Assembly (NCBI GenBank): GCA_937916085.1
Contig: CALGGO010000071.1
Location: 1 to 46,947 of the forward strand
Reading direction: 5' to 3'
Source: an uncultured Prevotellaceae bacterium
GTDB lineage: Bacteria; Bacteroidota; Bacteroidia; Bacteroidales; Muribaculaceae
Length of the DNA: 46,947 bases
The position numbers were made by a program, and so were the translations under genes. The notes under the pieces were generated by a model that ran no database searches, had not been told where the DNA came from, and saw nothing but the letters and a program-made list of their open reading frames with translations. Below, piece by piece: positions 1-7,429 of this stretch (position 1 is the first letter of the stretch; each line of letters opens with the position of its first letter).

Positions 1-52
1 GCACTCTCAACAGGTTGAGGAGCTCCCATTGAAGCGCATTAACTGAATATCC

Positions 53-373
53 CTACTTAGTTTTACAGAATAACTGATCAACATCTTTATATAGATCTTC
101 AAAAGAATTATAATTATTATTCCATAGCTTCGCTTGAGCAAGTATTTTCAAAATATTATCTCGAAATGCCTTTTTCGATGACATTCTTAAGTGCCACTGA
201 TGACCTCCCATTAATAGTATTTCAGCCTTTTCTTCATTAGTAAAGTTGGCACTTTGAAGTAATAACGCTGTGGATTCGAGTTCAATTATCATTCCATTTC
301 GCTGATATTTATTATATATATCAACTAATCCTGAGAATGAGTTTACATTAATTATTTTTTTTGTCATAATCAT
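53..373 (-). CDS. Small hypothetical protein (106 aa)
   Basis: I do not recognise this protein. It has 106 residues, begins MIMTKK (Met 3 is an equally good start), and shows no signal peptide, membrane segment or metal motif; it is rich in Asn, Lys, Leu and Glu and reads as a soluble alpha-helical protein. Its DNA is clearly more AT-rich than the kinase locus to its right, which may point to separate acquisition. It is transcribed leftwards out of the window; 52 bp remain after its stop. A possible -7 box (TAAATTTG, minus strand, 492-499) lies about 115 bp upstream, without a convincing -33 partner. Confidence 0.55.
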   Translation of the reverse strand: MIMTKKIINVNSFSGLVDIYNKYQRNGMIIELESTALLLQSANFTNEEKAEILLMGGHQWHLRMSSKKAFRDNILKILAQAKLWNNNYNSFEDLYKDVDQLFCKTK

Positions 374-749
374 TATGTTTTACTTTTTCCGCCTCCCTCA
401 AAAGAGGCTTTAGTTCTTATGGTTTTCTTTTTCAAAAAGCAGGAGACTAGTGCCCTCTAGTAAGGGGTGCTTTCTTTATTTTTTCTGCATTCAAATTTAT
501 AAATAAATAATGGAAGTTTGGTGATAAAATAAGGATAAAATTCTGTGCGTGAGCAACTTGAATTGATTTGAATTGATTTGATTCAATTTGAGTCATTTTT
601 TCAATGGAATGTAAGAAATATAATCGTGCATCAGTTTCATACTTGAAATCAGGTCAAATTGGGTCAAATTTAGGTTTTGAGAAGTTTTTCATAGTATTAT
701 TTGCGGTAAGAGTTATAAAATACTTAATTTTGCAATAAAATCGTGTTAT
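374..749. other. Intergenic region between divergent genes
   Basis: No gene is visible. The stretch is AT-rich and holds short direct repeats: a 10-bp word of the type gaattgattt repeated from about 558 to 585, and the word ggtcaaatt twice at about 653-670. A short GCCTC/GAGGC hairpin lies near 386-403. The promoter of the following plus-strand gene is at its right edge. Confidence 0.6.
700..732 (+). promoter_or_regulatory. Bacteroidetes promoter for the HTH-like gene
   Basis: TTTG at 700-703 and TAATTTTG at 725-732 are separated by 21 nt, matching the Bacteroidetes -33/-7 consensus. The expected start of transcription is near 739, only about 11 nt before the ATG at 750. Confidence 0.65.
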
Positions 750-1328
750 ATGACTGAAACTGATAAGTATCTTGATTTGTTGCTTGCTGATGTGGAGAAT
801 CGCCTCGGACGAGGGTTGCTTAGCCCCAAGGACTTTGAGCACCTTTATGGGGTGATTGAGAATGACCTCAACGAGCGGGTGAGCGTCTCGACGCTGAAGC
901 GACTGTGGGGCTACTCGAAATATCTGTCGTCGCCTAGCGTGAGCATCCTCTCCACGCTATGCCGCCTAGTGGGCTACCGCGACTGGGAGGACTACAAGGC
1001 GCATCGCGAGAGTGGAGACAAGAAGCCAAGCGACAAGGTGCTGAGCGACAAAATCACCGTCTCGACCGATCTGGAGCCTGGCGACCGCGTTAGGCTCACG
1101 TGGGAGCCACAACGAGTGTGCGACGTGGTGTATCACGGTGACGGCGAATTTGAGGTTCTGTCGTCGGTGAACACTGGCATCAAGACTGGTGACTGGTTCT
1201 GTTGCAGTCTTATAGTGAGCGGTGAGCCACTATGGCTGAGCAACCTGCGCCAGTATGGCAAAGCTCCTGTAGCTTACGTGTGCGGCAAGCAGGGGGGAGT
1301 GCAGTTTGAATTAATGCATAATGCATAA
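750..1328 (+). CDS. HTH-like domain protein, unknown function (192 aa)
   Basis: The first ~80 residues contain a pattern seen in many Bacteroidales proteins: an N-terminal helix, then SVSTLKRLWGY, then a second helical part ending LVGYRDWEDY (about residues 46-83). I read it as a helix-turn-helix-like fold of the kind that chooses a target by the TLKRLWGY helix. Residues ~100-190 form a beta-rich domain (EPGDRVRLTWEP, then SSVNTGIKTGDWF), possibly a sensor or small barrel. No signal peptide or membrane segment. The last six residues are encoded by the first units of the heptamer array that follows, so the original C-terminus may have been altered. It lies 150 bp upstream of, and co-directional with, the kinase gene; a functional link is only suggested by position. 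Confidence 0.6.
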   Translation: MTETDKYLDLLLADVENRLGRGLLSPKDFEHLYGVIENDLNERVSVSTLKRLWGYSKYLSSPSVSILSTLCRLVGYRDWEDYKAHRESGDKKPSDKVLSDKITVSTDLEPGDRVRLTWEPQRVCDVVYHGDGEFEVLSSVNTGIKTGDWFCCSLIVSGEPLWLSNLRQYGKAPVAYVCGKQGGVQFELMHNA

Positions 1329-1466
1329 TTCACAAGCATAATTCATATTGCATAATCCACGCGCAATGCATAATCCACAATGCGTAATTCATAATGCATA
1401 ATTCATAATGCATAATTCATAATGCATAATTCACGCGCAATGCATAATACACAATGCGTAATTGCG
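1311..1466. repeat. Heptanucleotide array (CATAATG/CATAATT type)
   Basis: About 155 bp made of 7-bp words alternating between cataatg and cataatt (effective period 14), cleanest at 1389-1430. A 32-bp block starting cacgcgcaatgc occurs at 1358 and again 74 bp later at 1432 with one mismatch, so a larger duplication is superimposed. The left end overlaps the last codons of the preceding gene; the right end stops about 20 bp before the kinase start. Confidence 0.85.
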
Positions 1467-1484
1467 TTATAAATACTCGAGAAA

Positions 1485-2846
1485 GTGTCAACTGATATGA
1501 GTGATAAAGATATTCCACATGAGAGTGAGGTGTCGGGGATTGTTCCTGACGACTATGCCGGCATAGAGGGGCGCTTCACGCAGGTTAGTGAGCTGCCTTC
1601 GTTGGGAAGTTGTCGCTTGGTGAAGGCTATGCGTTACGGCCGCTGGCATGTGCTGAAGGGGCTGAAGGCTGAGTATGCTCACGATCCTGCTCACACTCAA
1701 CGCCTGCGCAAGGAGCTTGAGATGATGATGCAGCTGTCGCACCCAGGCATCGTGCAGGTCTATGACATGGAGCAGGGTTGCCAGGATGCTGATGTGGGCA
1801 TGGACACCTTTATCGTGATGGAATGGATCGACGGCGTGACGCTCGATGAATGGCTTGCCACAAACCCCAACCAAAGCTTGCGTCGTCGCGTGGTGCACGA
1901 GCTTCTTGAGGCGGTGAGCTACATGCACCGCCAGGGCATCGTCCACCGTGACCTAAAGCCCGAGAACATCATGATTACCCGCAACGGGGCGAATGTGAAA
2001 ATTGTGGATTTTGGACTTGCCGATAAAGACAGCTATGCTGTTTTCAAGAACCCCGCCGGCACCGAGCGCTATGTCGCCCCTGAGCAGCTCAACGCCAATG
2101 TTGCTGACATCCGTAACGACATCTATAGCCTAGGGGTGGTGATGCGTGAGATGCACCTGGGCAGGGTGTATGACGGAGTGGTTAAGAAGTGCCTGTCAAC
2201 AATCGATAATCGCTACCTTAATGTTGACGAGATGGTGGAGGATATTGACCGCCGCAAGCATCGTCGCCGCTGGGTAATGTGGGCTTGTGCGGCACTTGCT
2301 GTGGCATTGGTGGTAGCAGGAGTAGTGATGGCGTTAAGACTCAATGAAAAAATGGCGACCAAGGAGCTTCAGTCTGAACTCGAGGATCCATCGGGAAGAT
2401 ATGAGTTTAAGGACGGTTTGGGGTTTGTGTTTACCAACTGGGACAACGGCTATACACCCAACGTGTCGGCGCAATATGTGGGTAGTGGCGTTAAGCATGT
2501 TACGTTGAGGCAAGAATACAGCCACACCAACCGCATGTGGAAAGTTAATGAGCTGGGGTTTGGATGTTTTCGCGACCATACCGAGATTGAAGAGATGACA
2601 ATCGAAAACACGAATTTTGGTATCCAGAAAAACGCATTTAAAGGCTGTACAAATCTAAGGCGCATCAATATGCCAAAACTAATGACTCCTCCCGACATTG
2701 GATGTGGTGGTTGGCAGACGGTAATCGACTCAGTCTTTGAACCTTATCACTATGAGCAGGTTACACTATACGTGCCTGAGCCAGAGACGTTTCGCAATGA
2801 CACCTCCTGGTGCCGCTTCAAGCACATCGAGCCGCTGCAACAGTGA
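1485..2846 (+). CDS. Membrane Ser/Thr protein kinase with BspA-like leucine-rich C-terminus
   Basis: Residues ~28-250 are a Hanks-type kinase: Lys in HVLKGLK (~58), catalytic HRDLKPEN (His 154 to Asn 161), DFG (Asp 175), APE (198-200). The glycine-rich loop is weak (LPSLGSCRLV rather than GxGxxG). A basic stretch (RRKHRRR) precedes a single membrane span at ~263-285 (WACAALAVALVVAGVVM). The external part (~300-453) has a BspA/LRR_5-like leucine-rich segment (FGCFRDHTEIEEMTIENTNFGIQKNAFKGCTNLRRINMP in outline). The cytoplasmic kinase plus outside binding domain resembles receptor-type kinases of Bacteroidales, but the ligand is unknown. The start is the GTG at 1485; an ATG at 1497 in the same frame is a good alternative. 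The heptamer array sits directly upstream and no promoter consensus is clear there. Confidence 0.8.
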   Translation: MSTDMSDKDIPHESEVSGIVPDDYAGIEGRFTQVSELPSLGSCRLVKAMRYGRWHVLKGLKAEYAHDPAHTQRLRKELEMMMQLSHPGIVQVYDMEQGCQDADVGMDTFIVMEWIDGVTLDEWLATNPNQSLRRRVVHELLEAVSYMHRQGIVHRDLKPENIMITRNGANVKIVDFGLADKDSYAVFKNPAGTERYVAPEQLNANVADIRNDIYSLGVVMREMHLGRVYDGVVKKCLSTIDNRYLNVDEMVEDIDRRKHRRRWVMWACAALAVALVVAGVVMALRLNEKMATKELQSELEDPSGRYEFKDGLGFVFTNWDNGYTPNVSAQYVGSGVKHVTLRQEYSHTNRMWKVNELGFGCFRDHTEIEEMTIENTNFGIQKNAFKGCTNLRRINMPKLMTPPDIGCGGWQTVIDSVFEPYHYEQVTLYVPEPETFRNDTSWCRFKHIEPLQQ

Positions 2847-2928
2847 CGTCTTTGGGAGACAATTATGGACATATTCTATAGGTAATAGTTCACTATTGAT
2901 AGTTGCTCCCAAGATGTGTGTAAAGCAC

Positions 2929-2968
2929 AAAAAAACAATCATCGGCTCGCTGCTGCGGGTCGATGATT
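2929..2968 (-). terminator. Terminator of rplU-rpmA
   Basis: On the minus strand an 8-bp stem AATCATCG/CGATGATT (2961-2968 with 2937-2944) is followed by G and a run of seven T (A-run 2929-2935 on the plus strand). It lies about 50 bp past the rpmA stop codon. Confidence 0.7.
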
Positions 2969-3015
2969 TGAGTTTTGAGTCTCGGTGGGGCGGTTGCCCT
3001 TAATGAGATGATGTC

Positions 3016-3285
3016 TTAGTTTTCTTCGCTTTGGGGAGCTGCCACTACGTTTACGTAGGTGTGGCCAGCACGATGCTGGAACTCTACTGTTCCGTCAACG
3101 AGAGCATAGAGGGTGTGGTCCTTGCCCATGCCAACGTTGGTGCCTGGGCGGTTAACAGTGCCGCGCTGACGACGGATGATGTTACCGGCCTTTGCGAATT
3201 GCCCACCAAAAAGTTTCACTCCGAGTCGCTTGCTGTGCGACTCACGTCCGTTCTTCGAACTACCTACACCTTTTTTATGTGCCAT
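3016..3285 (-). CDS. rpmA: 50S ribosomal protein L27 (bL27)
   Basis: 89 residues beginning MAHKKGVGSSKNGRESHSKR, then LGVKLFGGQ, the conserved L27 signature; the flexible N-terminus reaches the peptidyl-transferase centre of the ribosome. As in many Bacteroidetes, the mature protein starts directly with AHKKG without a cleavable leader. It follows rplU by 21 bp and shares its promoter and the terminator at 2929-2968. Nothing is unusual apart from a short Glu/Asn tail. Confidence 0.97.
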   Translation of the reverse strand: MAHKKGVGSSKNGRESHSKRLGVKLFGGQFAKAGNIIRRQRGTVNRPGTNVGMGKDHTLYALVDGTVEFQHRAGHTYVNVVAAPQSEEN

Positions 3286-3306
3286 AATGAAATAGTTTTT
3301 AGGGGG

Positions 3307-3627
3307 TTAAGCAATTACATCTTTAATCACGAGCTCGGTGAAGTACTGGCGGTGACCGTTCAAGCGGCGATAGCCTTTGCGGCGTTTCTTCTTGAAGACA
3401 ATCACGTGCTCTCCCTTAACGAGAGGCTGCTTAACTTCACACACTACTTTTGCGCCTTCAACGGTAGGCGCGCCAACTGTGATGGCACCGTCGGCATCCA
3501 CGAGGAGGACCTTGCTGAACTCTACTGCATCGCCCTCGTTCTTCTCGTCGCCGAGATAGTGAACAAACAATTTCTTGCCGGCCTCGGCTTTGAACTGCTG
3601 TCCCTGAATTTCTACAATTGCGTACAT
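3307..3627 (-). CDS. rplU: 50S ribosomal protein L21 (bL21)
   Basis: 106 residues with the L21 pattern: MYAIVEIQGQQFKAEAGKKL at the start, VLLVDADGAITVGAPTVEGAKV in the middle, and the rRNA-binding segment FKKKRRKGYRRLNGHRQ near residues 78-94. It is the first gene of the standard rplU-rpmA operon; the 79-nt leader runs from the promoter at 3723-3754. Length and order are normal for Bacteroidales. Confidence 0.97.
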   Translation of the reverse strand: MYAIVEIQGQQFKAEAGKKLFVHYLGDEKNEGDAVEFSKVLLVDADGAITVGAPTVEGAKVVCEVKQPLVKGEHVIVFKKKRRKGYRRLNGHRQYFTELVIKDVIA

Positions 3628-3722
3628 TTAAATAATTGTATTGTAAGGGTTTCCCCTTAGTTAACCCGTGCGGCGGTCTCAATCTTGTGAGACACTTAGT
3701 CGAGCCTTTCGGAAAATCGGTG

Positions 3723-3754
3723 CAAAGGTACTACAAAGTTTTGGAACTACCAAA
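3723..3754 (-). promoter_or_regulatory. Promoter of rplU-rpmA
   Basis: On the minus strand, TTTG at 3754-3751 and TACCTTTG at 3730-3723 with a 20-nt gap: a full match to the Bacteroidetes housekeeping promoter. Transcription should start near 3717. Confidence 0.8.
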
Positions 3755-3766
3755 GTTAAAGTGAAT

Positions 3767-3800
3767 AAAAAAGTGCATTTTTTTTAAAACGCACTTTTTT
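3767..3800 (-). terminator. Terminator after the first PorU-like gene
   Basis: A perfect 10-bp stem AAAAAAGTGC (3767-3776) with GCACTTTTTT (3791-3800). On the minus strand the right arm ends in T-rich sequence, so it ends transcription of 3831-7244 and separates it from the rplU promoter 13 bp away. Confidence 0.7.
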
Positions 3801-3830
3801 TGATGAGGTAGAAATGTTGTATTCGGTGTT

Positions 3831-6800
3831 TTATTGTTCTTTCTGCTCTTCGATGACCACCATGGTCTCGATGGGAGTGCTACCGTAGTTTACTCCATCG
3901 TTGAACTTGCCGTAGTATTTATATATGCCTGGAGGAAGGTGTCCTGTCCACGCATTGAGTCCCCAGTCGAAGGGGAAGGTCTTTAATACTCGTCTCCATC
4001 TCAAAGTGCCACTGCTGTCAAAGATCTTAACATCCACTTGAGGTTTTGAATCAAGATTGGAAGAGAAATTGAATGTCGCCACATCCACGACAGGATCCTG
4101 CTCAACGGTGAGCGAGCCATGTGGAGTGCTGACCACGGCGAAGTTGATTGTGCGTGTGGTCATGTTTCCGGCGATGTCATAGATGGTGTATTGGAGCGTG
4201 TGATCTCCTGGATCGAGTTCCATGGGCATTTCTACGGTAAGAGTCTTGCCCTCGTTGGCCATCGTGGAGTAGGCTTTCACGTTAGGAATGCTGGTCTTTC
4301 CTCCGTCTATCTTGAGGCTCATGCCGTTGCCCATTGCTATGTCTTGGTTGTTGAAGGCTACGTCGTCACTTGCAGTGATATATAGTGTTGATGATGGGCT
4401 TACTGTGTTGCATAGCTCAAATTCCTGCTCGTCGTTGAAGTAAATGGCGTCAATTGTTGGCGCTATGTTGTCGTGGACGGTAAGTGCGTGGGTCTCAGAG
4501 TATTTGTTGATGATGATTTTGTCGAAGCTGCCGTTGACCATTTCGTTGCTGTTGTCGCGGTGGGCATATACCGATATCAATCCCGATGATCCAGGGTTCT
4601 GGGTGTAGCGCGGGATGACGGCTATTCCTGTGAACACACCGTTGACCACCCTTCCGTTCACCTGTGTGAGCATCTTGCGCGGATAGTAGATGTCGCGGTT
4701 GTTGTAGGTGGTCTCTTTTTTGAGCTGGTCGTAGATGGTGAGAGTGGCGTCGCCGTTAAAGGTCTCATCTACAGTGATGCCGCTGGGGTTCATCACAGTG
4801 GCCTCTACGGTGATTTGCTGTAGCGCTCCAGAATACATGTTGCTGGTGCCTACCGTCTTGCCGTTGATTTTTGTGATTTTGAACAATGGCTTGGGATAAT
4901 AAACCATCATTGCTGGGTCGCCGAGCAAGGAGAACATCATCTTGTTGTAGGATGTGGTAGTGCCAAATGACTGCTTGCATAACATATAGGCCTCTCCCAG
5001 AGTGGTCATTTGACCCTTGGTGCTGTAGCAGAACATGTTGCTCACGAAGGCTCTGTTAAGAGCGTCGTTGCCAGTGGAATAGGCCGACCGTGTAGCCGCG
5101 AGCATCGCAATAGCGCCTCCATCAGGATTGTGGAACATGATTTCCATGAGTCCACGCTCGTTGCCGTCATATCGTGCCACATCGCAGCATGCGGTGGTGA
5201 TGATGGGCAGGTGTGGGTAGTTGGCTTGTTTCGACTCGTTGATGGTCCACAGTTTCACTTGCTTGGTGAGTGTTGTGGGATTGGCGTGCCCCACGTAGGT
5301 CATGAAGAATTGTCCGTTCTCCAGCTGCGTGCTCATGTTTTGGCGTCCTATGAGAGCGAAATCGGTGAGAGGGTCTTTTGTAAACTGATTGACATATACC
5401 TTGTTCTGAATCAGTCCTGCGTTGAGCTCGTTGGTGATGAGGTTGGCAACTCCTTCGGCTTGGCTCTCGTGCATGTAGGTCTCGTCATTAGGCACTCCGG
5501 GAAGCTCATAAACATAATCGGCGACATATAGCGCATTGTTTCGCCAGGGTCCATAGTCGGGATTGTTGATGTAGTTGAGGAGCTTGTTAACGTCGGTCAC
5601 GGCTTCCTCTACCGTGGCGCTTGGTATGCGTCCCACTCCTAGCCTCAGCAGCTCACCTGGAGGGTTGCTGCCAGAGTTGTCGTCGAGAAAACCAAAGAAA
5701 TCGTCGCTCACAAAGCTGTTGTTCTCGTCGTTGCTGATAGGTGACTCATAGGTGATGATGTTGCAAGGGTGACTGGTGAGCAGTTGTCGATTGTCGTAGC
5801 TGCCGCCTCCCATCATGAGCAAGTATTTGAACTTGCCTCTGGTGTCGCGGTCGTAGAACATCTTGTTCATCAGCCTTATGCCCATGGGGTCGGGTGTGCC
5901 GCTTGAGAACTCATTGAATATTTTCTGCTGGTCGAGCACATGCACCACCATGTTGTCGTTGTCGCGGTGCATCTGTGCCACGCGCTCGGCTTGTTCCATC
6001 AATGGCTCGCAGGTGACGATAATCATGTCGGGGATTTCCATGCCATGGATGTTCTGGTTGTCGATAAGCTCAAATCCGGCGATTTTCTTCAGTTCCCGAG
6101 TAGGGTCAAATGCTATGAATTGCGTGAAGTCTATCGTGTAGAGTGGTGTGAAGCCTGCCACACCGTCTTTCTGGTTGATGGTGTAGTTCTTGGGTTCAAG
6201 AGGGTTGTCGATATTCCACAACTGAGTGGTCGATGTGGCGCCATTGATGGCGATAATGTCGGCCGATGACACATTATTGAATCCCATGCGCAACTGGTTG
6301 TTCTGCGCGCCTCTGAGCGAATTGATGTGGTAGAAGGTGATAATGCAGTAGTCTAATCTTGCCCAGATGTAGCCTACCGATGATATGCCCAGTGTCACTT
6401 CTCCGTTGATAGGAATGCCGGTGCCGTCCTCGCCTTGTACTGTGGCCACTGGCTGGGCAGTGTTGTAGAACACATATTGTGAAGACGTAGGATAAATTCT
6501 TGACTCTTGTGTTGTTAGAGCAACATCCTCGTCGTTCACTTTAATGGTCAAGTAGGATGCGTTTGTGCCCTTTACAGCAACTCGAGGATTCACGATTATT
6601 GCCGAGTCGGCACAATTTTTTGGCAGTGTGTAGGGTATTGTGATAGCATCGTTATATATCTTCTCTCCCAAGAATTCCTTGCCCGACTGCGACATTGACG
6701 TAACCTCCTGCTCATGGTGGAAGTAGTCGAGGCTTGTGTTTCTCACTTTGGAGCCAGTGATGCCGTAGGTCACTGTTGATGGCTGTAGCGGGGTGTCTTC

Positions 6801-7244
6801 GCTTTCGGAGAGGAAGTAGTATCCCATCGTAGAGCAGCTGTTCAACTTGCGTGTGAAATGCGGGGTGGAGGTTTGCGACTCATCCGAATATTCCACCGAA
6901 TATTCCACGGGTCCGCAGGCATAGAAATAGATCTTATTGTCAATAATCTTGCAAGGCACTTGCTTGAGGTCGTCCACGGCATTACCATCGAGAATCTCGC
7001 TAATGGGGTGACCGCCAGTCCCATATATACACACACTTTGTGGGTTTTTTAATCCCATGGCGCGCAACTCGTCGAAGGTGATTTCATACATTCCGTCTTC
7101 TGGGATGGCGATTTTCACCCAATTCCCTTTAGCGAGCTTTGAAACTGTGGCATAGTTCTTGACAGGAAAAGCCTTAATGGAGCCAACGCCTGCAACAGTA
7201 AGGGCGATGACACACACGATGTTGAATAAAAGACGTTTATTCAT
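3831..7244 (-). CDS. PorU-like C25-family cysteine peptidase, divergent copy A
   Basis: 1137 residues with a signal peptide (cleavage probably after SIKA, ~24). N-terminal ~30-400 is beta-rich and opens like PorU (KLAKGNWVKIAIPEDGMYEI). The gingipain-like C25 domain spans ~400-800: FSSGTPDPMGIRLMNKMFYDR, then catalytic His 653 in YVGHANP and Cys 687 in TACCDVARYD, then LLGDPAM. The C-terminus (~1050-1137) is an FlgD/Ig-like fold ending PPGIYKYYGKFNDG. PorU is the T9SS sortase of the outer surface that removes the C-terminal signal of cargo and attaches the cargo to A-LPS. Here the conserved segment after the Cys (EFSRxD...SGGE in the third copy) is replaced by DVARYDGNERGLMEIM, as in copy B, so this may be a peptidase with a changed job. 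It ends in a good terminator; I found no clear promoter. Confidence 0.85.
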   Translation of the reverse strand: MNKRLLFNIVCVIALTVAGVGSIKAFPVKNYATVSKLAKGNWVKIAIPEDGMYEITFDELRAMGLKNPQSVCIYGTGGHPISEILDGNAVDDLKQVPCKIIDNKIYFYACGPVEYSVEYSDESQTSTPHFTRKLNSCSTMGYYFLSESEDTPLQPSTVTYGITGSKVRNTSLDYFHHEQEVTSMSQSGKEFLGEKIYNDAITIPYTLPKNCADSAIIVNPRVAVKGTNASYLTIKVNDEDVALTTQESRIYPTSSQYVFYNTAQPVATVQGEDGTGIPINGEVTLGISSVGYIWARLDYCIITFYHINSLRGAQNNQLRMGFNNVSSADIIAINGATSTTQLWNIDNPLEPKNYTINQKDGVAGFTPLYTIDFTQFIAFDPTRELKKIAGFELIDNQNIHGMEIPDMIIVTCEPLMEQAERVAQMHRDNDNMVVHVLDQQKIFNEFSSGTPDPMGIRLMNKMFYDRDTRGKFKYLLMMGGGSYDNRQLLTSHPCNIITYESPISNDENNSFVSDDFFGFLDDNSGSNPPGELLRLGVGRIPSATVEEAVTDVNKLLNYINNPDYGPWRNNALYVADYVYELPGVPNDETYMHESQAEGVANLITNELNAGLIQNKVYVNQFTKDPLTDFALIGRQNMSTQLENGQFFMTYVGHANPTTLTKQVKLWTINESKQANYPHLPIITTACCDVARYDGNERGLMEIMFHNPDGGAIAMLAATRSAYSTGNDALNRAFVSNMFCYSTKGQMTTLGEAYMLCKQSFGTTTSYNKMMFSLLGDPAMMVYYPKPLFKITKINGKTVGTSNMYSGALQQITVEATVMNPSGITVDETFNGDATLTIYDQLKKETTYNNRDIYYPRKMLTQVNGRVVNGVFTGIAVIPRYTQNPGSSGLISVYAHRDNSNEMVNGSFDKIIINKYSETHALTVHDNIAPTIDAIYFNDEQEFELCNTVSPSSTLYITASDDVAFNNQDIAMGNGMSLKIDGGKTSIPNVKAYSTMANEGKTLTVEMPMELDPGDHTLQYTIYDIAGNMTTRTINFAVVSTPHGSLTVEQDPVVDVATFNFSSNLDSKPQVDVKIFDSSGTLRWRRVLKTFPFDWGLNAWTGHLPPGIYKYYGKFNDGVNYGSTPIETMVVIEEQKEQ

Positions 7245-7366
7245 GATGTTATACTAGATAAGTGTTTTTGTTCTTAAACATACATTATTAAATATAACGA
7301 AAATTAGAGTCGTTTATTGTCAAAAAACCACTGAGGCTGTAGTTATGGATTTATAAACACTCATAA

Positions 7367-7408
7367 AAAAAGCATTTCACGCATGGTGTGGTGCGTGAAA
7401 TGCTTTTT
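7367..7408 (-). terminator. Terminator after the second PorU-like gene
   Basis: A 16-bp perfect stem: AAAAAGCATTTCACGC (7367-7382) with its complement at 7393-7408, loop 10 nt. On the minus strand it ends in a T run. It separates copy B from copy A although the genes are co-directional and only 185 bp apart. Confidence 0.85.
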
Positions 7409-7429
7409 GGTATATTCCTTGTGCAGCGG

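Noticed and set aside
3031..3660. 209-aa plus-strand ORF opposite rplU-rpmA
   Set aside because: Shadow of the two ribosomal protein genes, which have unmistakable signatures.
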